A stretch of 64,000 nucleotides of DNA from Uloborus plumipes (Eukaryota > Arthropoda > Arachnida > Araneae > Uloboridae): contig JAXGGA010005194.1 in the NCBI GenBank assembly GCA_038373865.1, positions 1-64,000 on the forward strand, written 5' to 3'. A program made the translations under genes and the position numbers. Below, piece by piece: positions 39,196-49,839 of the stretch (positions are counted from its first letter, which is position 1; each line of letters opens with the position of its first letter). The notes beneath the pieces are model-generated. The model was not told the DNA's origin. It worked only from the letters and a program-made list of their open reading frames with translations, and did no database searches.

Positions 39196-39741
39196 TAAGC
39201 CATTGTAGTTCAAATTACTGATAACTAACTGCAGGTAGATATACCTGTTATACTATATTAAACTCTAACTATTCTAATTTTACTTTTTCACTAACTAGTC
39301 TGCGGTTTGGGCAATAACTATATTTCTCTTTTTTATCGCTTAAGAATATAATACGAAAAAGAAACCTATCTTGTAATGCATGGTGATTTACTGTTTTTAC
39401 TTATAAAGACATTTTACTAATCTAAAACAATCATTTAGTGTTAGTTTTCCTTTGGATTACTGAATGGGAAAGTTGAGGTCTTCGTGTAGTTTCATAACAA
39501 TGTACTAATCGTTGACCGAAAAAAATTCTCTTTCAGTAACCTATTTTTATTTTTATAAAACAGCACTTGGCTAATTTTAGTTAAATGAAATATTGTATGA
39601 TTTATAAATAATAGTTCAATATGTGCTTATGGGGGGTTAAGTTATTCTAAATGCATTGTTCAAAGACCAACATTTATTATAATACTAGCTGCGTAGCCCG
39701 GCGTTGCACGGGCTGTAATGTAGTGAAGGCAGTTTGAGAAA

Positions 39742-39930
39742 ACTACTCGCCACCAAGGCGGCTCGCCTTTAAAGTAATGAGGAAAGTTTAGACAGTTTAC
39801 TCGCCGTCAAGGCGGCTCGCCTTTACAGTAGCGAGGAAAGTTCCAATAAACTACTCGCCGCCAAGGCGGCTCGCCTTTAAAGTACCAAGGAAAAGTTTAA
39901 TAAACTACTCCCCGATAAAACGGCTCGCTA
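39742..39930. repeat. Four 54-bp tandem units (CCAAGGCGGCTCGCC)
   Basis: Units begin at 39742, 39796, 39850 and 39904. The first three share ACTCGCC-CAAGGCGGCTCGCCT; the fourth is diverged. It lies just inside the 3' end of the Helitron. Confidence 0.85.
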
Positions 39931-40174
39931 AAAAGCTTTCCTGCATCAAAGAATCAATCGAATTATCTGCACATGCTTCCTTAAAAATAAAGACGATGTC
40001 AAGTAGCGCATACTTAGCACTCTCCCTAAATAACAAATAAAATTCCTTTCCAAAAACAATTATTTCCAAACCGCTTTCTTCCTGTAAAATTAATTGCAAA
40101 ATTCTAAACGAAAAAGTTCTTTTAATATTTGGATCGCAGCCAAAAAAAGCCCCTTCTAAAAACAGCAATTGCAA
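39905..40174 (-). CDS. 89-codon open frame inside the Helitron, unrecognised
   Basis: An open frame from ATG to stop with a mixed hydrophobic and acidic composition (for example FRESAKYALLDIVFIFKEAC). It matches no family I know. It could be captured host sequence or chance; a Helitron context makes capture possible. No splice or translation signal supports it. Confidence 0.15.
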   Translation of the reverse strand: MQLLFLEGAFFGCDPNIKRTFSFRILQLILQEESGLEIIVFGKEFYLLFRESAKYALLDIVFIFKEACADNSIDSLMQESFLASRFIGE

Positions 40175-40259
40175 TTTTATTTAAAAACACATTTTCAAAA
40201 TGGTACCAGAGAAAAAATATGTCATTAATAATTAGAATAAAAACAATTGTTAAAACTTT

Positions 40260-40690
40260 GTTGTAACACGTATTCAAAATGACAACGGAAAAAATAACTC
40301 TTTCATTTTAAAAAGTTCAATTTAATTAACGTTTTAGGCAGGAATTCAAGTGAAACACGGACGATCGCAACTCACCAATCGCAAATTCCCAAATTTGGAT
40401 TCGTTGAAATCGCTACGATATGCGATTCTAATGCAATTCGACTTCCAGTAGCGATTGCAATATTGTTTTACTTGAATTCGGCCCTTAATTTAAAATCGCA
40501 ACGGAAAGAAATAAATATCTTGGAATTTTAAATAGTTCAATAATTTAATTAACGTTTTAATTCAAAATGGCAACGGTAGGAAATAAATATCTTGGAATTT
40601 TAAACAGTTCAATAATTTAATCAACGTTTTTATTCAAAATGGCAACGGTAAGAAATAAATGTCTTGGAAGTTTAATCATTAGGCTTAATC
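40260..40690. repeat. About 70-bp array with AAAATGGCAACGG, interrupted by a MITE
   Basis: Units near 40275, 40493, 40563 and 40634 share CAACGG, AAATAA-TCTTGGAATTTTAAA and TTCAATAATTTAATTAACG. The Harbinger MITE at 40337-40484 sits between the first and second units. Confidence 0.7.
40337..40484. mobile_element. Harbinger-like MITE (AATTCAAGTGAAACA family)
   Basis: Left GGCAGGAATTCAAGTGAAAC, right CTTGAATTCGGCCC, flanked by TTA (40334-40336, 40485-40487), 148 bp. The inner part repeats GCGATTG- and CGATCGCAA-type motifs, as in the sister copies. Confidence 0.8.
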
Positions 40691-40856
40691 GCTTTAAACT
40701 TGACTACTTATTAATTAATATCTTTGCTAATTAAAATCGTATAATTATATAAATTGAAACTAATGAAGCCTGAAAAATTACCTATCTATCGGTACCTGGT
40801 TCGACTTTCAGTTCATTGGCGTTCAGGAGAAAGAAGCGTGACATAGATAGATAGTT

Positions 40857-40868
40857 AGAAAGAAAGAT

Positions 40869-40900
<32 letters not shown>
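40857..40900. repeat. (GAAA)n/(GATA)n microsatellite
   Basis: Runs of GAAA with GATA interruptions close to the Helitron 5' end. Confidence 0.9.
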
Positions 40901-40901
<1 letters not shown>

Positions 40902-41212
40902 CTCAGTTTTTAATATAAGTAGATTAGAACTAAAACAACCCTTAAAGCAAATTTATCTTAAAAATAAACAGCTAAAGTCACCTGCATGTGTTTCACAGCT
41001 TCAAGGACTTTTTTTCACTGTAGAAAGGAGTAATTGTACGCAAGTCAAGACGTGAAAAGTCAGATAATTAGAAAAATAGTCACTTCAATTGGACAGGTGA
41101 CAAAATAATACTTTCAACCGACATTTATTAAAGAATTAAATCAGCAATTCCAACAAAATGTAACACAGGCTGTTAAAAGTAGAGAATAGTACTAATTTTG
41201 ATTTAAAAAAAT

Positions 41213-41625
41213 GAATTCATAATTTCTTCATTTTTAAGTTCAAATAGTACTATTTTCCAAACTTACTTTTCAAGACCTAATTTTCTTTTAGACAAGCCAG
41301 CCTTTCCATAGTTTCGATTCATAATTTCATCATTTTAAAAATTATCCAAATAGTACTATTGTTAAACTTACTTTTTCGAGACCTAACTTTCTTTTAGACA
41401 AGTCAGCCTTTCCATAATTTCGATTCATAATTTCTCCATTTTTAAATTATCCAAATAGCACTATTTTTCAAACTTAATTTTTCAAGACCTAACTTTCTTT
41501 TAGACAAGCCAGGATTTCCATAATTTCGATTCATAATTTCATCATTTTTAAATTATCCAAATAGCACTATTTTTAAACTTACTTTTTCAAGACCTAACTT
41601 TCTCTTAGACAAGGCAGCCTTTCCA
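41213..41625. repeat. Four 102-106-bp tandem units
   Basis: CATAATTTC anchors fall at 41218, 41320, 41426 and 41532. Each unit carries AAATAG-ACTATT, CAAGACCTAA-TTTCTTTTAGA and CAGCCTTTCCATA. The array starts about 300 bp right of the Helitron. Confidence 0.9.
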
Positions 41626-42561
41626 ATTTAATGCTATTGTCCCAGAAGTCAGTAAAAATGGAAAAAATAAGCATATTTTATACAACGTTAGATTTTATCT
41701 GCCGAATCAAATCAACAGCAAGAATTTCTACCAACAACATTAAAATTACAAAAAAAAAAAAAAAAACAAATCAGGAGTATGTATGTTCTTATATACAGAC
41801 ACATTTCTCAAACCCCAATATTCCTCTTAATTACTTAGGACTTAGCTCTCCGGGGAGAATTGCATCGAGAAAATGAAAGTCTAAATTATCGTAGGGATAT
41901 AAAAAAGGTAGAACTCCTAAAAGCTTCGACATTCTAATTGAGAATTAAAAGAAGAAAAGATTTTTTGAGAATAGAGGAAAAAATAAAAGTTAAATAAATG
42001 TCATTGTTGTTCTGATGCGAAGAAAATTTCATTTCCCGAAGGATTATTTTTTAAACACTTTCTCTTCTTAAGACTTTATTTATGAAAAAGATTGTACGCG
42101 AAGCGAAAAAACAAGAATGAAACAAGCCTAATTGTTTGGGGAAGTAATATTCAAATAAATTGTAGAAAAGCTGTTTTATGTAGTAAAAAGAATTCCGGTT
42201 AAAATAATTGCTTAAAGTAGCTTTTAAAAAGCTCTAGAATTTTTTATAGCAATTAATGTGAAATTGTCTCTAAATAATAATGGGTGATGTTTCATAGAAT
42301 ATGTTTGTAACTTAAGGTGGGATTTTTTTTTTTAATTTAAAGAATATACCTTTTTATTTACACGTTTTCTAAGAGCAAAAAATAATATAATGCCTTTTTA
42401 AAGTAGAAAATTGTAAAGGTTTACAAATTTATTATGCTTTGCTCACAAACCAAACTCTGCAATTGGAGGGGCAAGTAGATAAATGTGATATGCGACTTTG
42501 TTTAATTTATAGAAAAAGCTTTCAAAAATGTTATTTTTAATGGATTTTTCTCAACGGGTAT

Positions 42562-42990
42562 AAAATATTTTTGAAAAAAAAATAGAACCGACTTCAGTTG
42601 GAAATTGCTCTAAAAAGTAAAAAATAATTTTTTTCTTTGAACACCATCGAAACTACTTTTAAACATAAGTTTTGAAGTCGGCGCAAAAACGATAGGTAAA
42701 ATGATATTTAACCATATTTTGCCAACATTTTTTCAGAGAAACCATTGAAAATTAAAAGCAGAATATTTGTACCATTACACGAATGTGTGGTAATCAATGA
42801 AATGAATCCATTAAAATTTATATTTATAGTTGAATTGTAGTTGCGTATGATTCTATTCATTGTTTTTGCGCCGACTTCAAAACTTATGTTTAAAAGTAGT
42901 TTCGATGGTGTTCAAAGAAAAAAATTATTTTTTACTTTTTAGAGCAATTTCCAACTGAAGTCGGTTCTATTTTTTTTTCAAAAATATTTT
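42562..42990. repeat. Fold-back element with 129-bp near-perfect arms
   Basis: Arms 42562-42690 and 42862-42990 are almost exact complements (CCGACTTCAGTTGGAAATTG and inverse; GAAGTCGGCGCAAAAAC and inverse), separated by 171 bp. No coding content. Transcribed, it would form a long hairpin. Confidence 0.9.
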
Positions 42991-43049
42991 ATTTCATTCT
43001 TTTTAGTGTAAATGCACTTAAAATAATCAAAATATAGTTAAAAAACTAT

Positions 43050-43400
43050 GCTGCTGTTCAAAAAACTTGCAGACCTGGACTCGATCTCATTCCATCAGGA
43101 ACTTCAACCCGATGCGTTTAACCACTTGAGTCAACGGGTCGCTGATTGAAGTAAGGATTTACGATAGCACATATTGTTTTAAATAACATGAAATTTTAGT
43201 TTTTCAATCATAACTTTTTTTCTAGTGAACAAATATCGTCATATGAATACATGGTACCTAAGTTAACCATCTCCTATCGATTTAAAAAAAATCGTCCAAA
43301 TCGGTTCAGTAGATTACATGTTATGTGCGAACAAGCAAACAAACAAAAAAAAAAAAAAACATACGCTTTGAATTGAGAACCTCCTCCTTTTTTGAAGTCG
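43050..43400. repeat. Interspersed repeat with tRNA-like boxes (minus), copy 1
   Basis: About 350 bp matching 44141-44486. On the minus strand CTCAAGTGGTTAAACGC and, about 35 bases later, GATCGAGTCC resemble the A and B boxes of a tRNA promoter, so part may be SINE-derived. The right part (AAATCGGTTCAGTAGAT and CTCCTCCTTTTTTGAAGTCG) looks like an arthropod transposon tail (impression). Confidence 0.55.
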
Positions 43401-44140
43401 GAATAAATTGAAAGTAAAAGTAAGTAATTTGAATTGTGGGAGAAGGGGTTAGAGTAAGACTTGGAAAATTGGTGCAAGTTTTTGCATTTCATAGAAAATA
43501 ATTTCCAACTAAAGTGGACTCTTTAGCTTTTTTCAAACACCACAAATCAAAAACTTATTTTTTAAAAATGTGTGTCACTTTAATGGTCGTTCATACCCCC
43601 CCCCCCCCTTGCAGTGTAAAAAAAAACATTACACAGCAGATTTTGTCTAATAACTCAACACTCATGGTGTTTGATACATTTTATTTGTTTGTAATGATGT
43701 TTTTTGGTCACAAAAAATATGAAAATCACAAAAAATAGTTACTTTAATTTTTAACATATATTTATCATCTTCAGAATTTTTTACTTTTAATTTTACCTTG
43801 AATTTGACGTAAATGCAAGATATAAAATACAGAATTTTATAAAGGTACAAAAATTAACATAATATAATTGATAGTGTATATAATTTTTGAAAAAATAATA
43901 TAAGTGCCGCAAATCAAAAACCATTTATTGCTACAATCGATTCAGAGCCCCCAAAAATGGCTTAAACGTCCATAAGAAAATTCTACAGCATCGAAGGACC
44001 CCATTGCCAATTTTAACAAAGATCCGATCAAAACTGTCATTTTGTACTATAAAAAAATATGGGGTAGATCCCTATGGGGGGATGTACCTGCATAAGGACA
44101 TTACAATCATTAACAGCATTAAAAAAAAAAAAAAAAACAT

Positions 44141-44486
44141 GCAGCTGTTTGAAAAAATCCTTGCAGACCTGGACTCGATCTCATTCCATCAGGAACTTCA
44201 ACCTGACGCGCATAGCCACTTGACCATCGGGTCGCTCATTGAAGTAGGGATTTACGATAGCACATATTGTTTTAAATGACATGAAATGTTAGTTTTTCGA
44301 TCATAACTTTTTTTCTAGTGAACAAATATCGTCATATGAGTACATGGTACCTAAGTTACACCATCTCCTATCGATTAAAAAAAAAATCGTCCAAATCGGT
44401 TCAGTAGATCAGATGTTATGTGCGAACAAACAAAAAAAAAAAAGTATACGCTTTGAATTGAGAACCTCCTCCTTTTTCGAAGTCGG
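44141..44486. repeat. Interspersed repeat with tRNA-like boxes (minus), copy 2
   Basis: Same order of blocks as 43050-43400: TGCAGACCTGGACTCGATCT, GGATTTACGATAGCACATAT, AACAAATATCGTCATATGA and GAGAACCTCCTCCTTTTT. It has a few small differences. The lone ORF at 44004-44279 crosses it and is not real. Confidence 0.55.
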
Positions 44487-44606
44487 TTAAAAACTATGTC
44501 ATATTCTTAGTTACCAACGATTTCTGGGACTATGATAGTGATGGATTTATCATATTCATCCATGGTAAAAAGTAAGTTTCAAAAATTGTCCACTTGCCTT
44601 TTCAAT

Positions 44607-45364
44607 TGTAAAAACTAATTTGCAAGAAACAGAGTACTACACAACTTTATTTTCAATCCGTCACTATCTATATAAACACCACCAACAATATCCCGATTTC
44701 TTGTAAAAATGTGTTTCAATTTAAGCCGCTTTTGGAGCGAAAATTTCTTGCAGTAAATTTAACACTATTTTCTACTTCCACTCTAAATTCATTCAGCGGT
44801 TCAGTTCTATTTCGAAATTCTCGTATTTTAGCGAAGTTTTAAAAAAAGTAAACGCGTTACAATTCGAGAGCTACTTAATCTTCTCATTCGAAACGTAAGA
44901 ATTTATCCTCTTAAAGAATATAAATTTTTATTTACGCATTTTCTAACAGAAAAAGTAATATAATGCCTTTTATAAAGCAAAAAATTGAAAAGGTTCACAA
45001 ATTTATTACTATGTTTTGCATTTTTGAAGAAAAAAATTTAAAATCAAACTCTGCAATTATAAAAACTAATTTGCAAGAAACAGAATACTACACAACTTTA
45101 TTTTCAATCCATTCCTATCTGTATCAGCACCTCCAACAATATCCTTATTTCTTGTAAAAATGTGCCTCAATTTAAGCCGTTTTTGGAGCGAAAATTTCTT
45201 GCAGTAAATTTAACACTATTATCTACTTCTACTCTAAATTCATTCAGCGGTTTAGTTCTATTTCAAAATTCTCGTATTTCAGCGAAGTTTAAAACAAAAG
45301 AGTAGACGCGTCACAATTAGAGTACTACTTGATCTTCTCGTTCGATACGTAAGACTTTATCCTC
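44607..45364. repeat. Direct duplication of about 312 bp, period about 446 bp
   Basis: 44607-44918 and 45053-45364 are alike throughout (CTAATTTGCAAGAAACAGA, GGAGCGAAAATTTCTTGCAG, TTCATTCAGCGGTT). The intervening block (AATATAATGCCTTTTATAAA and on) also recurs at about 42340-42470. The original array was therefore split by the elements at 42470-44600. Confidence 0.85.
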
Positions 45365-48094
45365 TTTTCGCGTAACAAGCTCCCCAAGGATGATGCATAC
45401 AAGAAAGAAACAGAAGGAAAAAAATGAAGACAGTTTTCGACTACTAAAACTCGCAGTTCTTTCTTTTTAGCCCAACTATGTTCAACAAAATGTTTTCTTA
45501 TTGGAGATATAGTACCCATTAGAGGCTGCCGGAGTTGATTTTGTTTGTTTTACTTCGTGAACACATCAAGACGAGTACTGGTAGGAATGGAAAGAAATAT
45601 TTTTCAATCACACCCTTGTTAAATTTAAATTGCTCTTTCTCTCTTTCTCTTTCTCTCTTGCCTAAGCCATAACATCGAATAACAAAACAATTGGGAATAG
45701 AACTGCCGTGTTGAAGTCTGCGTTTGGAATTTAATTTCGTAAGATTTTCTGTGGAGTTTTATTTTCTGCTGCAAGATAAATACGAGTTTTAAAGAATGCT
45801 TCTTTTTGCGGTGAAAGTTTTCAGAAAACTTAGTAGAATGAACCCTGTTGTTCTTATTGTTTATACATCGTTACCGTTTAAACTTGCAAGCGAAAGAAAA
45901 TGTAATCGTGAATTGAAAGCTTTAACTATTCTGGTTTTAAGGCCTTTGAGTTATATTTTAAGACCTTGGGCTGTTATATATAACTATTTTATATGCAATT
46001 AAATAAACCAAAATCAAACTTTTCGTTTTAAAAAAAATGTATTTTCTTCTTTCTTGTTAAAAGCCCAAACAAACATAATTACTAACTGATACGTAGATAT
46101 TGAAGCTGTTTCAAATTCATCATTTTTGTTGGTACAAGTACTCCATTGTATAACAATCAGAAAAATCTGTTGCTTTTTCCAGCACTTCATATGGTTTATC
46201 TTATCTTTAAGCGTATCTTATGGTTCCGAAAAAACAAAATGGTTTTAAAAATAAAACATTTAATAAAAAATGGTGTTTTTCTATCATGGTTCAATAATAT
46301 TATAGCTTTACAAAGCAAAAGCATTCGATTTGAATTGTTTCTTTTGGGGCAGCCGAGATCTAGGCCCTTGTTTGTTTAGTAGCCGGGTCCTCCATAGAAA
46401 TGTAAAAAAAAATTCTATGATTGTGATAAAAACTGGCTCTTAGTTTCCGACAACTCTGGCATGGCTTCTCGACGGCCTTGATTTCTTTTATTTAACTGTT
46501 ACTTTCTAATGCTACATAAAGCACTAGTTAATATTTTATAAACAAGAACTTAGCAAAACATTAAACTAGTAACAGAGCTTTTGATATAATTAGATTGTAT
46601 GCTGCTGGATTTTTATTACGGAATGACTTAAAAATATATCTACTTTAATCTTCTTCAAGTATGTCCAAGTAGTGTTCTTAATGCGTATTTATTCTGTGAC
46701 TTATTTATTTGTAATGAGTCTCTTAATAAAATTTTCCATTACGGTAAACAATTTTAAGTTCTCAAAACTGTGAATGGTTTTTCAAATATTAAATTTAGTC
46801 TCGCTTTTATTTGGTCTTTTTTTTTCTGCACTATTTTACATCAGTTCATTAAACGGTATTACTTCTGTAAATTAAAGTAAAAAATAGGCCCTTTGAGAGG
46901 CACAAAACAGAAATTTAAAATAATGAAAAGCTTTCATTTGGATCGCTTAAAAAGTTAAATCTCTTTAAAAGTCTAATTAAGAAGAGAAAGCGAAAACGAA
47001 ATATTAACACAAATAAAAAGACGTCTTTTGAACCATTTCTTTTATTCGAAATAACTTACAGGCCACAGGGCCAGTTGTTAATCTTCATTTTAAATACCTT
47101 TGTTCTGGGTAATGGAGATTTCTTCGAAGTTGATGTGTTTTTATTCCAGAAAGATTTTTTTTTCCCTCTCTCATGAAAGTGAAATTCAATCTACTTTCAA
47201 AGGAAGAAAAACGTTAAGAAAGGATAGAAATTTCTTTTCTTTAAATTGCTTGCGTGTTCTAATTTTAAAGAAAAGGAATTATAGGATATTAGGTTTGGAG
47301 TTTCTAATAAATATGAATTGAACAATAAAATTTTAAGGTTTTATGCTGCCATTTAAAGCTATATTATAATTGAAAAATATGTAGATATATCATTTTGTAT
47401 TGCTCAAAAACAACAAGGTACTGACTTTATCATATCTTTAGAAACTTATCAAAGATTTGATTGAGTTTTGTGAAGATTTAAATTTTGAAATCAATGTGTA
47501 GATAGTACCGACACGATTCAATATTAAAATTTATTAAAATAAATTGTTTTTGTTTTACACGTGAAGTTCAAAAAAAAAAAACAGCACACTGTTATCAAAT
47601 GTGATTTAGGGATGATAATTCATCCATAGCAACATTTTTATTAACTTAAAAATGAAGCATAACACGTTGTACATTTATTGTACAGTAATATTGCACCTGT
47701 ACGTATGCATCGGTGGGGATAAGGCGATGTTTTATGGATTTAAATGGACATTTCAAACCAACCTTCAGAACATTGAAAATGTATGAAGTATTTTGGAAAT
47801 ATTTAGCAGTTTAAAAGCTTCTCTAAGTAACAATTTGAAATTTTTTTAAACTTAGTGTAACAAAAAGTTTGAACTTACAAGAGCCATTTGTAAGTTATTC
47901 CTTTTTTTTTTCTTTGTGTGATAAAATTTGGTAGCTTACATGTTTAGAGAACTGAGTTACAAACAGAAAAGGCATAAAGACACTTTATTACTTCAAAATT
48001 TAAAATCAATATCCGAAAAGTTATACATTTAAAACGGGGGAAAGTTTACACTAATTTGCGTATTGCTGTCACACTTGTTTTAAACCCCATTATA
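45365..48094. other. No gene recognised
   Basis: A+T-rich with a CT microsatellite (about 45630-45660). Open frames at 45796-46002, 46146-46379 and 47100-47321 (plus) resemble no protein and use A/T-biased codons. Confidence 0.3.
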
Positions 48095-48344
48095 TCTGTA
48101 CCTCAGAACCAGAACGACGTAAGTCCAAAAATGGCGATTTTCAATGTATTAGTGCATTGTTCGCAGAATCTTATTCCGCATCGACTCATGAAAACGGTAT
48201 TCTATAAAACAAATTCCTTCACAATTATTTAGCTGCGTTAAAAGAGCGCGAGTCGCATCTTTTGCATGCTTCCGACAATCGTTTTCGCAAACTACTGAAG
48301 AGTGACGAAAATGGACTTACGTTAGTCTGTTTCTGAGGTACAGA
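48095..48344. mobile_element. 250-bp TA-flanked MITE (TCTGTACCTCAGA family)
   Basis: Ends TCTGTACCTCAGAACC and complement TTTCTGAGGTACAGA, each followed inward by a CGTAAGTCC block, flanked by TA. A degenerate relative is at 19571-19948. TA duplication suggests the Tc1/mariner superfamily. Confidence 0.65.
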
Positions 48345-48352
48345 TATTTCCG

Positions 48353-48434
48353 AAGCCGGCCATCTTGTGTAGTGATCTACTAATAAGAGAAGTATGACCG
48401 GGCATGGGAAGGTTCCGAGTTAGAATCCCGGCTT
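48353..48434 (+). ncRNA. tRNA-like sequence, probably SINE-derived
   Basis: The first seven bases AAGCCGG pair exactly with the last seven CCGGCTT over an 82-base span. TGTGTAGTGATC near the start resembles an A box and AGTTAGAATCC near the end a B box. D-arm and anticodon pairing are poor, so a working tRNA is unlikely. Its 3' end overlaps the TTAA of the next MITE. Confidence 0.3.
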
Positions 48435-48436
48435 AA

Positions 48437-48961
48437 CCCACTTATGCCCAAGTTTTTTTTTTTTTTTTTTCACATTTTTAAAAATTTTTTATCTGCTTAA
48501 AACTTTTACTTGGGATGGTTTACATACATTTTAGGCTTAAAATCGTTCGCCGTTGCTATATTTATTAAGCTATTTAACGTCCTGTTTATGGGATATTTTG
48601 CAAATAAGTGAGCAAAATACGACCTTACTTGACTTTACTTTTGCAAAGTAACATTACAGAAGGCATCTGTGATCAATTTTAAGCAAATCATTTTAAAATA
48701 GTTTTATTTTATGAAAAATAAGTTCGCAAAAAAAACTTACTTTCTGCGGATATCCGAGCTGGATCGTTGCTTGACTGGTTTGTCTGAAAATAGCTGTCAA
48801 TAAATAAACTCTGATGTCCAAAAAGTGGCTCTAACCGGTTTTCTCAAGAAGGACAATTAACTTGTGAAAAATAGCTTTAGTAAAATGATATACCCATTAC
48901 AGGTTTTTGTATGCAGTAACTAACATGGCGTCCCGTTTTTAGGCTACTAGGCATAAATGGG
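48437..48961. mobile_element. piggyBac-like MITE (CCCACTTATGCC family)
   Basis: Ends CCCACTTATGCCCAAG and, reversed, CCCATTTATGCCTAG, flanked by TTAA (48433-48436, 48962-48965). 525 bp without transposase. Confidence 0.8.
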
Positions 48962-49149
48962 TTAAGCATAAATCTACTTTCTCTCTTCTGTGCTTGTCCT
49001 TTTGTGTGAATGCGTTGTTGAGCTGTGACTGGTTGCTTACCCTGTAAAAGGGTCTCTACGGCATGTGTGTAATGAATTCGAACTTTCGCACCAAATGACG
49101 ATGCAGTTGGAACAGTGAAGCAGCGCACCCCAAATTACCAGCTTAGCTA

Positions 49150-49427
49150 CACTGTTAAACTACAGGTTGCCCAAGGCACCTTTGAGGGCGAAACGTTGTA
49201 GAATCAGCGGCACCCGCTGAGGAGTGCCACTTGCCTCCCTATGGCACCCTTGAAGGTGCCATTTGGCTCCATGTGGCACCACATGGGTAACCCATGGCAC
49301 CCGAAAGAGCCAAATGGCCCCTTCAAGGGTGCCATGGGGAGTCAAGTGGCCCCCATCAGGGGGTAACGCTGATGGTACAACGTTTCGCCCTCAAAGGTGC
49401 CTTGGGCAACCTGTAGTTTTAACAGTG
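49150..49427. mobile_element. GC-rich palindromic MITE with GGCACC subrepeats
   Basis: TIRs of about 50 bp begin CACTGTTAAAACTACAGGTT (left has one base less) and are flanked by TA (49148-49149, 49428-49429). The interior is made of GGCACC/GGTGCC hairpins such as ATGGCACCCTTGAAGGTGCC. Far richer in G+C than the neighbourhood. The TA duplication and CACTG start suggest Tc1/mariner. Confidence 0.8.
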
Positions 49428-49839
49428 TAGCACCAGAGAACAACAAATATATGGATAACAACACAACAATATGGATGACAAAACAGCAATATGAGAAAAC
49501 TTAAGCAAATATAGTAAAATTACGTCGTCTACGTATAGAACCTTTTAATAGTTTTTTGGAAATAGTCGAGCATGTCCCCATCCTTTTATGTGTTTTTTAA
49601 AACATCCGCTTAGGTTACAATACATAGTAACATTTTAAATGACTTAATAAATGCAAAGAGAAGTAAATATTTGAAGTACTCCAATATCAACATCGTTTTA
49701 GTCACTAAGTTATCAAACATTTTATTATCCATTTAACCACATAATGTCAAAGCAATTCGAAACGTATTTTTCATATATAGTTACGTATAATATGGAACAT
49801 TTCGAACAGTTTTAAGAGGCTTATCTCGTGCTTTGTTTC

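Larger units (their letters stand above)
39685..40923 (-). mobile_element. Helitron with internal tandem arrays and a nested MITE
   Basis: On the minus strand it starts TCTACTTATATTAAAAACTG after an A and ends with stem GCCCGTGCAACGCCGGGC followed by TACGCAGCTAG before a T. That is a textbook Helitron 3' hairpin plus CTAG. It is 1239 bp. Inside are a GAAA microsatellite, an AACGG array with a nested Harbinger MITE, an 89-codon open frame and a 54-bp array. Confidence 0.75.

Noticed and set aside
39742..41625. Regularly spaced repeats that could suggest a CRISPR-like array
   Set aside because: Units are contiguous tandem repeats without unique spacers, in a eukaryotic transposon context.
44004..44279. 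91-codon ORF
   Set aside because: Runs across a tRNA-box repeat whose other copy has no equivalent frame.
49160..49345. 61-codon ORF with Pro-His-Gly repeats
   Set aside because: Lies wholly within a palindromic GC-rich MITE and reflects its subrepeats.
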